Notes under the pieces: model-generated
Told to the model about the DNA's origin: nothing
Databases searched by the model: none
The model's input: only the letters and a program-made list of their open reading frames with translations
Position numbers and translations under genes: made by a program
Part shown: positions 45,064 to 56,573 of the stretch, piece after piece
Layout of the letters: every line of letters begins with the position of its first letter
Position numbering within the stretch: position 1 is the stretch's first letter
Source of the DNA: Lycorma delicatula
Lineage: Eukaryota; Arthropoda; Insecta; Hemiptera; Fulgoridae
Length of the DNA: 64,000 nucleotides
Assembly (NCBI RefSeq): GCF_047948215.1
Contig: NC_134463.1
Location: forward strand, 96,934,657-96,998,656
Direction: 5' to 3'

Positions 45064-46160
45064 TTTTCCTTCCTTTACGAAGTAAAAGAAGTATTGTGAT
45101 CGCGAAAAATGTCGGTTCAGATTTCAATGGAGATATCCATTTTGACCAGCCAGATACAAGCTCCAAGCGCTTTAATTGGTGGACAGGCACTAGCTGGTAT
45201 ACAGCGACCGAGGCGTGACAGCCGAAATTGCTGTCTTTTATTATTAACTTTTAGTAATTAGTATCAAGGGGTGCGCCTCCTCGATCTAGATTTAGTTTGA
45301 CAAGTGAGCGGTTGGGACACATAAGCGGGTGGTGAGTAGCTCCCTGCTTAATCCGCTCACGCTGATAGGTAGCTCACTAGGAGCTTTTAGGTAACGAGGT
45401 CGCTAAACTGTTTTGGAGGCACAGTAACCGTATCTGGACACTGACATTTGGTCTATGCTCTAGGGCGACCGAATGGGGTGGTGGCGGGAGAAATGCCAGT
45501 TAACCAATATTCTTGACCATCCCTGAAACCATTTTGACTACTTTCGGCGTGACGTCTGTACGTACGTATGTATGTATGTATGCACTTACGTATCTCGCAT
45601 AACACAAAAAAAATTAGCCATAGCATGTTGAAATTTTGGATTTAGGACTGTTGGTAACATGTAGTTGTACACCTCCCCTTTGATTGCAATGGAGTAAACC
45701 AAAACTGTCTAAAAAAGCCCAAAATCCAAAAAATATTGATTTGGACTAAATTGCAGTAATAAGCCGTCACAGAGAGCTTCGACGATGTCATAAGTAGAAC
45801 CAATTATCATTGGTTCCAGAGTTATAGCCAAATTAAATTTTAATTAATCAAATATTTGGATCTTATAAGGTGAAGGCACATCGGTTCAAATCAGACTTCA
45901 TCTCATTTTTTTATCTTTTTTTTTAATTTAGATATATTGATTTATTAATAATTTTTAACCTCTGATTGTAAAAACATCTTCACAAAAAATTATAATTCAA
46001 TAATAACAATAAAAAAATAAAAATAAAAACATGAAAAAATATTATAAGTTTTTAGTGAATTAAAATTTTATGTACTTTTCATTTAAAAAGAATGTGTATA
46101 TGTAATTTAATTCGCGTACAAGTAAGTCATGTGGTGTTCACATCAGATTTGGTGAAACAT
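45064..46160 (-). repeat. Family B, reverse copy interrupted by a nested element
   Basis: Matches 10060-10745 in reverse: TTTCGGCGTGACGTCTGTAC, ATCTCGCATAACACAAAAAA, AAATTTTGGATTTAGGACTG and AACATGTAGTTGTACACCTC, then the TTTGGACTAAATTGCAGTAA part, and finally AAGTCATGTGGTGTTCACAT. The stretch 45148-45512 is an insertion. Removing it with one TTGACC restores the family B text (TCCATTTTGACCATCCC). Confidence 0.82.
45148..45512 (+). mobile_element. Family D element, 365 bp, nested in family B
   Basis: Flanked by TTGACC at 45142-45147 and 45513-45518. Its start encodes the tail of a protein (APSALIGGQALAGIQRPR, then a stop). About 290 bp of UTR-like sequence follows (GACAAGTGAGCGGTTGGGAC, TCCGCTCACGCTGATAGG), ending GGGCGACCGAATGGGGTGGT and GGCGGGAGAAATGCCA. 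The longer copy at 51313-52045 shares all of this. There is no poly-A tail. A coding tail plus a 3' UTR and variable truncation suggest a non-LTR retroelement, but the class is unproven. Confidence 0.75.
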
Positions 46161-46334
46161 GTTTTGTTTTCATTTTGTTGATCGTTCCATTACAATAATT
46201 TAAAAAACGTAATATTAGATACATATAAGACATACATGTATTTAAAGAGTAATAAAGGGACTTTTACTCTATCGTAGTATTTGAGGTAATATAGTTGAAT
46301 TAATAATTGTATAAATATTTGATGTTAATAACTA
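46161..46334. other. AT-rich spacer
   Basis: No feature. Confidence 0.5.
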
Positions 46335-46490
46335 ATACTTTAGCAGTTGTGTAACTGTCCACTTTATTAAAGAATTAGAGGATGGTATCTCACTTTCAAA
46401 TGAAATAAGTTTAAATGAAGTGCAGAAAAAAATATGTATATGTAATTCAGTAGGCAAGGAAGTCATGTCGTGTCCACATCAGATTTTTTT
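46335..46490 (-). repeat. Family B, partial reverse copy
   Basis: GAATTAGAGGATGGTATCTC, AAATGAAGTGCAGAAAAAAA, ATGTATATGTAATTCAGTAG and AAGGAAGTCATGTCGTGTCC match 7034-7200 in reverse. Confidence 0.7.
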
Positions 46491-47925
46491 GACGGAAGTA
46501 AAATGTTTACCATTTAGATTTGAAAATATTATTATTATTACTTTTTACAATTTTAGCCTTTTCGGTCATTATGCGTAACCACGAATATGCAAAATTGCTT
46601 ATGAAAACTTCCTGCCTGTGTAATCCATAAAAGTTAAATATATAAACAAGACATTGATTTTCTATAATTCAGGTAAAGAGAATCAGAATTTTTACGTTTG
46701 TAAAAATTGGTTCTCTGCTTTTGAAAGATGGCCGGACAAACGAACGGATATAAATAGTAATAAAAGACCAACTTTTGATTCAGTTTTGTTAAAAACCCTT
46801 AAATATTTTGAGAATTATATTAAGTACATACAATCCTTCAATTAAATTATATAAGCCCTATACTTCTCAAATGCAAACCGATAAACCTTGTTCAATAACA
46901 AGATTTATTTATCACTTTTAATATTCATTCTGTGAAATGTAAAAGTAAATTTTATGTTCTTTAATCTTTCACTACGAATCGCAATAATGATTTAAAAAAG
47001 TAAAGATGTTAAAATATTTGTGTGAAATATATATTTTTTTGTTACTGAAAATTTTATAAAAAGATTGAAAATCTATAAGTTATCATACTGTCCATTTTTT
47101 ATCACGTAGTAATAGATGAAGCCTATTCAAGCGTAGTGGAAAAAAATAATATCATCAAAGAGAAAGAAATATGTCGATTGCCCCCGTTCCATTTTACTGT
47201 TGGAAAGGTAATCAGGTTAACAGGACAGTACTTTCGTGTCTCTAAATCGATCATCATAATAATTCAACACGTAATCGGTTTGAACTTCGCGTGGTTACCG
47301 ATGGTTTCATTAGTTCCCGATCGAGTTCGTTGTTGCTACCTGCAATTTATCTACAGCATCGTACAAATTTAATCTGGAGTTATTAAAGTTTTGCTCCGAT
47401 CATTTCTTTTTTCCATTAACTAATTAAAAAATTTTAAATTTTTACTTTACTCCTTCATTTTTTAACGAGTATTCGTTGCGTAAAAATATTTTGATGTCTA
47501 TTAAAATTAATTTTTATAAGATTATACGTCTAAATAGAGATCACTAAAAGTTTAGTTAAGGACTGTTATATATTTTTATAGTAATTTTATAAACCATTAT
47601 TTATTTAATATAATTACAATCTAAAAATACGTTACAGCTTATCTAATTACAATATTACTTTTGTAATGTACTCCCGATAATCCGAAGTAATGTTAACGAT
47701 ATGAGAGCCGCGGGTAATTATATCACATACAATCTACAAAACCTGTAAAAATGCTTACAGTCTTATTTATAAATACGTATGAAACGAATTAAATTATTTA
47801 TTTCCATTATTTAAACGAAATTTATTAATTAAATTCTGATAAATATATGACTGCCCTAAAAGGAGTGTAATATTGAATTTAGGGTGTATGTATATATATA
47901 CATGTTTAAATAAATTTAAAATTTG
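46491..47925. other. AT-rich gene-free stretch
   Basis: Two plus-strand frames (46654-46845, 47136-47372) have no recognisable domain, and neither starts at an ATG. No element ends found. Confidence 0.5.
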
Positions 47926-48051
47926 GAAAAAATATTGGTAAATATTAGCCTGAACGTCCTAAACTTTAATGTTTTAAAATTATTGAAGTATCTTGAAAAA
48001 TATGTTATATAATTAATAACATAACTTTTTTCAAAAGTCGGAAGAGTAAAA

Positions 48052-48440
48052 TTACACCTTAGTATTCTTCCTGAGAATCTGTAATGGCAGTAGCGTTGTT
48101 GGGCAACTCCATAATTTAGTCAGGATACAGTGAAGCAAGACTGGACCATAAATGATGTACTCGAGTCTTTTAATCTCTGTATTTCCTTTTGAAAAAGTAC
48201 TTTGCGAGATGCCCGTGCAAGTGGTGCTTACAATTTCCTTCCGAGGAACGTTTGAACGCACTTCTCGCCACGCACGCTCGATTTCGATTGTCTGTGTATG
48301 AGCTCTCGTGTCCGAATGTACGAAATTATATTTGTGATTCATCCTAAATGTTGGTAGCCCCGTGTTGCAAACAGTTATGTCTTCCAACTATTGTACCGGG
48401 AAGAATATACTTTTATATGATAGGCAATAAGGTGGCGTGT
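48052..48440 (-). pseudogene. Merlin-like (IS1595/ISXO2-type) transposase, C-terminal half
   Basis: Minus strand. From 48340: NHKYNFVHSDTRAHTQTIEI followed by ERAWREVRSNVPRKE. NH...FV....TGAHTQ.IE..W is the end of the IS1595/ISXO2-like DDE domain, where the glutamate of IE is the final catalytic residue. Upstream, around 48430-48360, frameshifted text (ILPGT-like) marks the preceding block. After VPR the frame shifts to FFKRKYRD-stop-KTRVHHLWSSLASLYPD, a stop, then the acidic C-terminus MELPNNATAITDSQEEY. The first two catalytic aspartates are not visible. Several stops and shifts make it a pseudogene. Merlin is the eukaryotic DNA transposon superfamily related to IS1016. Confidence 0.75.
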
Positions 48441-48638
48441 GTGATAGCTGGTGTAGCTAACTCTACGAGGTATTATATTGCTAAAAAATCTGAAACAGTA
48501 ATTTGGATTTACAGGTGTACAGAAAAAGAATATCGGTAGTTATCGGTTATACGGGGCCCCTACTGAAATCAAATTGTTTGCGTATATAAAAATAAAATCA
48601 CCTATACGTATAACTTATTGTATATAATTTTCATTTTT

Positions 48639-48762
48639 AACGTTAATCAGACGCGGTTGTCGCGCAAAGCGAGCGTAGGTTATGTTTGATTAGATATCGC
48701 GCACTATATTAATATAATGTAACCAAGGATATCTTACGCTCGCTAACTCGTCTAATTAACGT
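48639..48762. repeat. Short palindromic element (family G)
   Basis: AACGTTAATCAGACG (48639-48653) faces CGTCTAATTAACGT (48749-48762). GCGAGCGTA (48669 region) is mirrored by TACGCTCGC (48735-48743). The left half aligns in reverse with 1087-1141. It could be a small MITE. Confidence 0.6.
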
Positions 48763-48808
48763 GGAGTTTCCAGTATATGATTATATTTTTTTTTCTTTTT
48801 TTTTTCTC

Positions 48809-48857
48809 AGCTCCCCTGGAGCTTTTTTTTTTAATACCAACAAGTTCGACTTGTTGG

Positions 48858-48871
<14 letters not shown>
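48809..48871. repeat. Two adjacent hairpins running into a poly-A tract
   Basis: AGCTCC-CCT-GGAGCT at 48809-48823 is followed by a longer hairpin: ten T, AATACCAACAAG (48833-48844), loop TTCGA, CTTGTTGGTATT (48850-48861) and ten or more A. The second stem is 22 bp with no mismatch. The A-run continues to about 48889. Confidence 0.85.
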
Positions 48872-48892
<21 letters not shown>

Positions 48893-49094
48893 TATGACTA
48901 TATGATGGAGTTGCCCAACAACGCTACTGCCATTACAGATTCTGAGGAAGAATACTAAGGTAATTATTTTCACTCTTTCGACATTTGAAACTTGTATTTT
49001 TATTAATTATGTAACATATTTTTCAACATACTTCAATTTTAAAAAGATTAACGTTGAGAACGTTCAGGCTCAGTATTACCAAAATATTATACTA

Positions 49095-50730
49095 TATACA
49101 AATTTGTCACCCGCTCGCTCTTTAATTGTCCTACATGAGAAATTATCCTATATTAAACAGTAATGTTTGTCACCCGCAAGCCTAACGCATTCAGAATGCG
49201 TTCATTTGAAAGTAAAATGGGAATTTCAAAAACCGTGCCCAGAAGTTTCCGATCTTGACCCCTAGGTAACGAACATTATTCTATTTTTTTTTGACAGTCG
49301 GGTTTTTCAATTTTTAACAGATTTAAAACTTGTTTTATTGAAACAACTTAAATTAAATTTTTTTTATAAAAAACAAATAACAAAAAAATATTGGTTTTAA
49401 AGAAACCAAAAGAAACTGTGTTCTACGGAAAATTGTTTGAAATATAGATTTTTGGGTCTTTTTTATTATGCGCCCCTCATTCTTTTTTTATACATTATAT
49501 TTAATTTTTTTTTTTCAAATATTTGTTGAGTTTGGATTTTATGACCATCCAGACACAAAATTAGTACTTTTCCACTCGGACACTACGAGCTTACAAAAAA
49601 GCAGGAAAACATTTAGCTCGCGTAGTCGTGTCATCTATAATAAAGCTTTAGAACAACGGTTTTGCAGTATACTATTACACGGTAACTAAAGAAATATCAC
49701 CTTAACTTCACAAGGAAACATACAATAGTAGAATATAAATCAATGTAAAATTTCCCTTTGCCAAATGCATTTTGCACTCATTTTAAATATTGTACACACT
49801 TAAATAACTGAAACTAGCGAAATTAATCCTTTAAATGACTAATATTATGATGCAGGCACATTAAACTTTGGGCACAGAACAACGAGATATTAACATCGGG
49901 TACAAAGAGACAATACTAGGTAGCTAATTTATCTGTAAGCCGTACATGCCAGTATAGATAACAGTTTTTCAAAATTATTTATCTACAATACTATTTAATA
50001 TGACGATTTAAATGGTATTCCATCGGACTTTTAAATAAATTCGCAAGAAATAACAAAAAAAAAGCAAGTTCTGGGGCGCATAACAGAAATGGTCCAAACT
50101 TTTACATGTTGATTCGATTAAAATTGAACTAGTTAAATAATTAATAACTTTTTTGCCTCATAACATTATACTAAATAATAATAATAATAATTTTTTATTT
50201 ATTTATTGAATCATGATAAAATTTCCTGTAGGCTATAGTAAGCTTTTTTTTTGAGGAATTACATATAAAACTATTTCTATTTAATCTATAATATTAATTA
50301 TAATTTAGTATTTTGTAATATACAATAATATATTAAATAGTTTTTACATAATTTCTTGTTAGAATAAAATTTTGTCTTTACATAGAAAATTATTCAATTT
50401 TAGTGTCTCAAACGAACGTGAGCATAAATTAATTTCGCATACAAATCAAAACTCGTATTCTGACAAATTGAACAAAAATTCTACTGAAAGTTTAGGTTAA
50501 TGGTAGAAAGTGATATCTCAGTTCAGTGTTCAATCTATAAAAGTAATTTATAGATCTCAAATAAATCGGCAGTTCATTAAGATAAAAAGAAACAAAATAC
50601 TTGGGTTTTGACTTCTCTTAACGTGAAATATCGCGGCACATTAAAAAATGTACTTGTTTCTCTTAATTCATAAATTCTTTATTTTATAATTTTTTACAAA
50701 ATATAAAATAAAAAAATAAAAATATTAAAA
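49095..50730. other. AT-rich gene-free stretch
   Basis: TTTGTCACCCGC occurs twice (49105, 49169 regions). The 73-codon frame at 49468-49689 has an ATG-less start and no known domain. Confidence 0.45.
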
Positions 50731-50831
50731 ATATAAAATATAAAATATAAAATATAAAATATAAAATATAAAATATAAAATATAAAATATAAAATATAAA
50801 ATATAAAATATAAAATATAAAATATAAAATA
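50731..50831. repeat. Minisatellite of a 7-bp unit (ATAAAAT)
   Basis: About 14 uninterrupted copies. The reading frame across it (FYILYFI repeats) is an artefact of 3 x 7 bp. Confidence 0.95.
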
Positions 50832-51312
50832 TTTCTTCAAATTTACAATATACATCAAAAAATTATGTAACTTCATAATTCCCACACTAGCCATATCAGT
50901 ATGTCCAAATAAAACTAAAAATTGGAATTAAAAGGTTTTCGACCGGATTTAAAATATACTACGGTGCAAAACCATAATATGTAAGACCATATCTTATAAA
51001 TTATTCAACTAATGCAAAAATAATAGTAACAGTAATAACAACAATAACTGAAATCTATCAATGTTAACATTTTAGGCTAGAACTGTGCTAAAGACGGATC
51101 TTGTAAAGGGATCCGTCTTTAAGGATCTTGTAAGGGTAGCTTCTTCCGTTCGGAAGAACGGAGAACTTTTCAACAGAGTTTATATCTTCACACCAAAGCC
51201 ATTACCCTTGGACATAACCGATAATATTTTCTAATACGTATAAAGTTTCACTCTGCAACCGCGACATCGTTATTTGTGCTAAATATATAAAAACTTCAAA
51301 AAAAGTAATTTC
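50832..51312. other. Spacer with short inverted repeats
   Basis: GACGGATC(C)TTGTAA occurs in both orientations between 51093 and 51135 (AAGACGGATC at 51093, GGATCCGTCTT at 51109). No gene. Confidence 0.45.
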
Positions 51313-52045
51313 ATGTCATTTGTTACTTCAATAAATTTTGTACTTAAATTTGATGCAATTCCTAAACAGAATCATATTTCTGTAAGTACGGCTGATTACG
51401 CCATTAATAATAAATTACATAATATAATGGTCTCCTTTGGAGTGTGCTTAGTTTGCGTTTATATTTTCTGTGTTTTATTAAATGACGTAAAAGAGAGAGG
51501 AAAATTGACCATTCATAAGCTACGAGTCAATGTGGCGAGAGCCTCATTGTCGGACCGTGTGGATGTTCCTTGATGCCGTTGAGTTTTTCAATCGGCATCG
51601 GTAGTTATTCGGGGGAAAATGAGTCCGACCGTGCTGCTGTGGGAAGCTACCTGAGAGTGATGGCTGGCCGCCAGCCAATAAAAGCTCCAAGCGCTTTATA
51701 TGGTGGACCGGTACTTGCTAGTATTCAGCGACCTAGCCGTGGCAGAGAATTGCTGTATTGACGATGTAAATTTAATTTATTGAGTGTCATATATGGTTTA
51801 TTAGTTGACGGGGTGCGCCTACCCATTTTTAGTAATGTTTGACAAGTGAGTGGTGGGACACAAAGCGAGTGGTGTGTGGCACCACGTTTAGTTCGCTCAC
51901 GCAATTAGGCTAGCTCCAGGAGCTAGTTAGGACCAGTCGCTTAACTGTTTCGAGGCTCAGTAGCCTTTTGTGGCACAGACATTCGGTTTTATGGTTTAGG
52001 GCGACCGAATGGGGTGGTGGCGGGAGAAATGCCATGCAAACCTTA
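51313..52045 (+). mobile_element. Family D element, longer copy with coding tail
   Basis: The frame at about 51477-51573 reads NDVKERGKLTIHKLRV then NVARASLSDRVDVP and stops. A second frame, from ATG at 51573, gives MPLSFSIGIGSYSGENESD, AAVGSYLRVMAGRQPIK and APSALYGGPVLASIQRPSRG, then a stop at 51761. The last block is shared with the copy at 45148. A GC-richer 3' UTR follows, with GACAAGTGAGTGGTGGGACA, CGACCGAATGGGGTGGTGGC and GGGAGAAATGCCA. A near-perfect hairpin (GATGCCG-TTGA ... TCAAT-CGGCATC) lies at 51573-51601 at the frame junction. The 51313-51476 part may be host sequence. The protein was not recognised. Confidence 0.6.
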
Positions 52046-53705
52046 AATAGCTCGGCATTTCTTGAAATATATTTTAAATAAATTTAACAAAAATATGTTT
52101 TATGACCAGCCCTCAGTTAAGCTATAAACCACTGTATCTACTTACGGATAGTCGGGAATAGAATTTACTGTATTTTTCCTACTGAAGAAAATAATAGAAC
52201 AATAAACACATCATCTAATCTAGTTAGCATACATGAAAACAATTTTTATAAGAAGTTATTTTACGTTAATTGCCGTAACCAAAACGACTAGGCGATCAGA
52301 CACGAGATATGTCATCCTCGAAAATGATAATTCTTGTTCTAATGATAACAATCATGGTTAGTAGAAAAAATGAGGATCTTAGTTATCTACTGTTTGCCTT
52401 CATGTTGCTAAACACCTTATTCCTTACCGTTATACCGAGTGCACTGAAATACAGAAGATACACGGGCTGATACAGGTACCGGAGAATAGTAAACATAATT
52501 CCTCTTGGAGGAAGAAACTTTTGACTAGTTTTATTTTGGTACTTTACACGCTTTATGTGCATCATAGTCGTAAGAAAGACTAAGGAGATATCGTAAAAAA
52601 ATTACTGTACCTTTCTCTCAAGGAACATCGCCTCAACACCGGAGGAGAAAAGCTATTTAAATTTAATATACTAAAAATTAAGTTTAATTGGTTTATCTAT
52701 TATAGAAAAGGAAATTAAAGGAATCATAATTTTAAATTTGGTTATACCATATAGTTTTCCAATATTTAGCCAATTATGTGGTAACAACAACGAATAAAAT
52801 AAAAGAAAATAAGATAATTTTTACTAGATAAAACAACAATTTCTTTTTAAAAAATAATATTAATTTTTTTAATTTATAATGTTTTTTTTGTTATAATTTT
52901 CGTATTTCTTTTAGGTGCGGCTTCTTATTTAACTTTAGTAATTTAAAAAATATTGCAAAATAATATTTGTAGTTCACTACATAACATTAATTTTGAATGA
53001 ATTCGGGATTTTAAATATTTCTAAATATACAATATTTTAATTCACATTAACTTTTTTAATCATAAATTAAGAATTTCAATTGTCTTTTCTTGCATCGATG
53101 AGCGTAATACATAAAGTAATGAAATTGTTAAGAGATTTATCTCCTTTTATTAAAATAATATACGATAAAAAATTATTTAATTCCATACTTATTTATTTGA
53201 CACAACTAAACCGGTCGAATGATTCGATTCATTTTAGTTGTATGATAAGATAGATTGATTCCCTTTTCGTTGATGCATCTACTGATATCTTGATGAATGA
53301 ATATGTAGATTCTCGTATATATGTCCGTATTATTGATAGAAAGCTGAACAATAGAATAGTGATTGATTGATTATGTTACTAAATCTTGAGAGACCTATTG
53401 CAACACAAATTAATAATAGTGCAAATAAAAAACTTTAATTAAAATATTTTTCAATACATGTAAAATTATTTACGTTCAAGTGTGCGCTTGCAAGAAATGT
53501 TTTTAGCGTTCTACTTTTCATATTTAGGTATTATAACTTGTATGTATTTTTTAAAGTTTTTTATTACGTTAAAAGATTAATCGGGAAATATTACATTTTA
53601 TTGTTAGGGAATATTTTTTCTATAGATAAAAACTATGGACCTAAATTATAAGTTAGTTTTGTATTTGTATTTTTAGAACAAAAAGGTATATCTATATATC
53701 TTATA
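52046..53705. other. AT-rich gene-free stretch
   Basis: No gene or element boundary supported. Confidence 0.5.
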
Positions 53706-54178
53706 TTTTTTTTGTCTTCAGTCATTTGACTGGTTTGATGCAGCTCTTTCAAAATTCCCTACCTAGTGCCAGTCGTTTCATTTCGGTGTAAACCTTACAT
53801 CCTACATCCCTAACAATTTGTTTTACATATTCCAAACGTTACCTGCCTGCACAATTTTTTCCTTCTACCTATCCCTCCAATATTAAAGCGACTACTCCAG
53901 GTTGCCTTAATATGTATGTGGCTTATGTCTCTTCTTTTAACTATATATTTCCAAATGCATCTTTCTTCATCATTTTGCCGCAATAACTCTTCATTTGTCA
54001 GTTTATCCACTCATTTGATTTTTAATATTCTACTATAGCACCACATTTTAAAAGCTTCTAATCTTTTCTTCTCAGGTGCTCCGATCGTCCAAGTTTCACT
54101 TCCATATAAAGCTACGCTCCAAATATATACTTTCAAAAATCTTTTCTTAACGTTTAAACATAGTTTTTGTACCTGAAA
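53706..54178 (-). pseudogene. RTE-like LINE, 3' end, reverse
   Basis: Matches 1367-1985: the tail GTCTTCAGTCATTTGACTGG with an 8-nt T-run at 53706-53713, then TGATGCAGCTC, CATCCTACATCCCTAACAAT and further upstream GGTGCTCCGATCGTCCAAGT, AATCTTTTCTTAACGTTTA. Minus-strand frames give DKLTNEELLRQNDEERCIWK. It is truncated before the polymerase and more diverged than the 1.4-kb copy. Confidence 0.8.
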
Positions 54179-55559
54179 AGAACGTAGGACTTATTGCCGT
54201 TACGAAATGTTTTAGCATTTCATGATGTGATGTGATGTTTTAATAGGTTCCGGTAACAACCGGATTATGTTGTTGCTTGCCGATATTCAACATTACTATG
54301 GAAAAAATGTTCGTCAAATTAAATTTGGAGACGGTTTGAATTGTTTTAAGTTAAAATTTTTACAAAAAAGTTCTCATTGTCTTTTGCAATATCTCTTTCG
54401 GTTACCGATAAAATTAGCTTTAAATGTGCGATGGTATACGGCACGTCGGCTCAACTAACACGCCTTGTCACTGTTATTGTCCGTGGCGGTTCGCGTATAG
54501 CCACTGTGGAACTTCAGCACCCCCTATTTTCACTTGATATTATCAATAACATTTTTTATAATGAGTCCTTTTTTCTTTAATTCTTTCTTTATACTTGCAC
54601 AGTAAGCTTAATGTCTACAGCCATCCCCCAGTTTATGAAAAAGATAAAAAAAGATCTTTGCATGGAACTGTGCGCTTCACAGTTCCAGCGGTGTGAAGTT
54701 TGGCTATTGTGCGAATGCGCACATAGGAAGCTGGACGCGAGGCTGCGAGGGAGATAGAGCACTGTTAACCCCGCAGTGCCGACACTGGCGTGCTGGTGGA
54801 ACATAGTTTTTTTTTTACTCCGCGTGTGTATGGAACGTTCCTTGTTCGTTCCCCTTTCTAGTTTAGTCGGTGGAAGAAATATGAAAGCGGTTTAGTTATT
54901 TTTTCAGTAGTGATCAGAAGATGATGGAAAACAAGGGCTCTTTGATCGCCAAATCTGTCCAAAATCACGCTAGAAGGGCGAAAGAGAAGGTATTTAGTAA
55001 AAGCTATTATGTATTTGTTTCTGTGTACATAGAAATTAAGCACCACTAGACTATAGTGTTTTTAAACTGACATTTTATTAAGTTATCTAATAATACTAAA
55101 TAAAATTTTATCTGTATTGACATTTTATTATTTATTCGATTAAACCGAAGTATTGTGTACCACATTCTTCTTGTATGTGACAAAATCTAGAATTAGATTA
55201 TTATCCTGCTTCCAGCTATTTTATTTAATTCATTTTTTCGGTTCTTTTATCTTACAGAAAACTTTCACCATGGCCTTGGAAAGGCCAGAAAAAAAATTTC
55301 TGGGGCAGCAGTCCCACTAAATTTAGTTACGAACCGCCATTGGTGTGTGCGATGCTACGCGCCACGACTGGTTGCGCCTGCCTCATCTTACTTGACTAAA
55401 AAATATAAAAAAAAAACAAAAATAAAAAATGAGAAACGAACGACGATCACTTCCTCATGGTATTTATCGATGATAAGAACCGTGCAAAACTGTTCTTTAA
55501 CCGATAATTTTGAAACCCGCATACATCAAATCAATTAAAAGTTTCAAGACCTTTGCTGA
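54179..55559. other. Mixed stretch with GC-richer blocks, no gene
   Basis: 54440-54530 (CTCAACTAACACGCC, GTCCGTGGCGGTTCGCG) and 54660-54800 (TGGAACTGTGCGCTTCACAG, GGACGCGAGGCTGCGAGGGA) rise above the local GC level but match nothing else here. 54665-54686 forms the hairpin GAACTGTG-CGCTT-CACAGTTC. 55290-55340 (TTTCTGGGGCAGCAGTCCCA, AGTTACGAACCGCC) reads like the end of a dispersed element. Confidence 0.4.
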
Positions 55560-55740
55560 CCAAATGCTTTATGTTGCTCTGAAGAAGTTACAGTACACTG
55601 ATAGTTTTTATAAATTGAACAGACGTTAATTGTTATTTTTCAGTATTATTCTCACAAGCATGAGGATAATGAACCCAGTTGTTATCAAGGGGGAAGAGCC
55701 TCTGACCGTCTAGTGTATTTATATATATAAACATGATTTG
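55560..55740 (+). repeat. Possible family F, second copy
   Basis: See 4741-5000: TTATTCTCACAAGCATG, GATAATGAACCCAG and a following GGGG-AGAG(C)C block are similar. Weakly supported. Confidence 0.35.
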
Positions 55741-56449
55741 GCATGGAAATATAATCAATATGGAAACAATTTTAAAAAAGGAATAGAAAAATGGCATTAT
55801 TGTTTATTAAAGAAATTAATTTATTACATTGTAAAAACATTTAAAAATTTTTTATTTGAAGTTGGTCTGCCTCATATTCTTTTGAATCTCAAAATAATAA
55901 TAATATTTAATACATTTTCTTGACTTCTAACAATTTTATTCATGTAAATAGCTAGTTTGGAGTAATATTTTTTAATAAAATAATTTATGAAAGAAAATTT
56001 GAGATCAAAATTTAACACATGATTAAATATATGATATTCTGATAACTGGTGTCATATGTACAAATTTTAACGGAAAGGTAAATGTATGTGGATTAAAATT
56101 TTTTCTAAATTAAATAAAGATCTGAATACCCTACATAGTTTTTACGAATAAAATTTTAAAGCAGTTAGTTTTATTTTAGATGATAGGTAATTTGGTATGT
56201 GTAAATTTAAAAACAATGCTTCATGCATAAGTTTAAGACATAACGTTTCATTCTAATGTGACGAAACATTGTTTTAAATACCTGTAGTTTCCCGTTTATT
56301 TATCTATCTGTATTTTTTTTAGAAGCAGTCATTTTTTTTAATGTTATTAGAAATAAATTTTAAACTATTATAATATTAATATTTAACCGGTGATTTAACT
56401 GTGAAACAATCAATTGGTTTCATCTTTACCATATATATATATATGTAAT
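55741..56449. other. AT-rich spacer
   Basis: No feature supported. Confidence 0.5.
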
Positions 56450-56477
56450 AAACAGCCATATATATATATGGCTGTTT
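56450..56477. repeat. Perfect 28-bp palindrome
   Basis: AAACAGCCATATAT followed by its exact reverse complement. Confidence 0.9.
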
Positions 56478-56521
56478 CTGAAGGAATTTAGAAGTAAAGA
56501 TATTTGGATATTTATCCAAAT

Positions 56522-56573
56522 AAATTTTATTTTTCTTAATAAACAATTTTGTTTATTAAGTAAAATAAAATTT
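56522..56573. repeat. 25-bp stem hairpin with 2-nt loop
   Basis: AAATTTTATTTTTCTTAATA... (56522-56546) pairs with 56549-56573 with one mismatch. Confidence 0.88.

Larger units (their letters stand above)
47926..49094. repeat. Inverted duplication of a Merlin-like element 3' region, about 1.17 kb
   Basis: Left arm 47926-48131 (minus) and right arm 48890-49094 (plus) are about 205 bp each and align end to end. Coding tail: GGAGTTGCCCAACAACGCTA, CTGCCATTACAGATTCT; then CTAAGG, TTAATTAT(A/G)TAACATATTT, and a last shared block CGTTCAGGCT. Both arms encode the same C-terminus, MELPNNATAITDS(Q/E)EEY. The left arm is continuous with transposase sequence up to about 48440. The right arm has only the tail, preceded by hairpins and a poly-A run. 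Confidence 0.8.

Noticed and set aside
48761..48958. 65-codon plus-strand protein as an intact gene
   Set aside because: Runs through T and A homopolymers and hairpins; only its last 17 codons are a real transposase tail.
50694..50894. Open frame with FYILYFI repeats
   Set aside because: Created by the 7-bp minisatellite.
54589..54804. Minus-strand 71-residue frame
   Set aside because: GC-richer block with an internal hairpin, but no motif and no repeat copy; not supportable as a gene.
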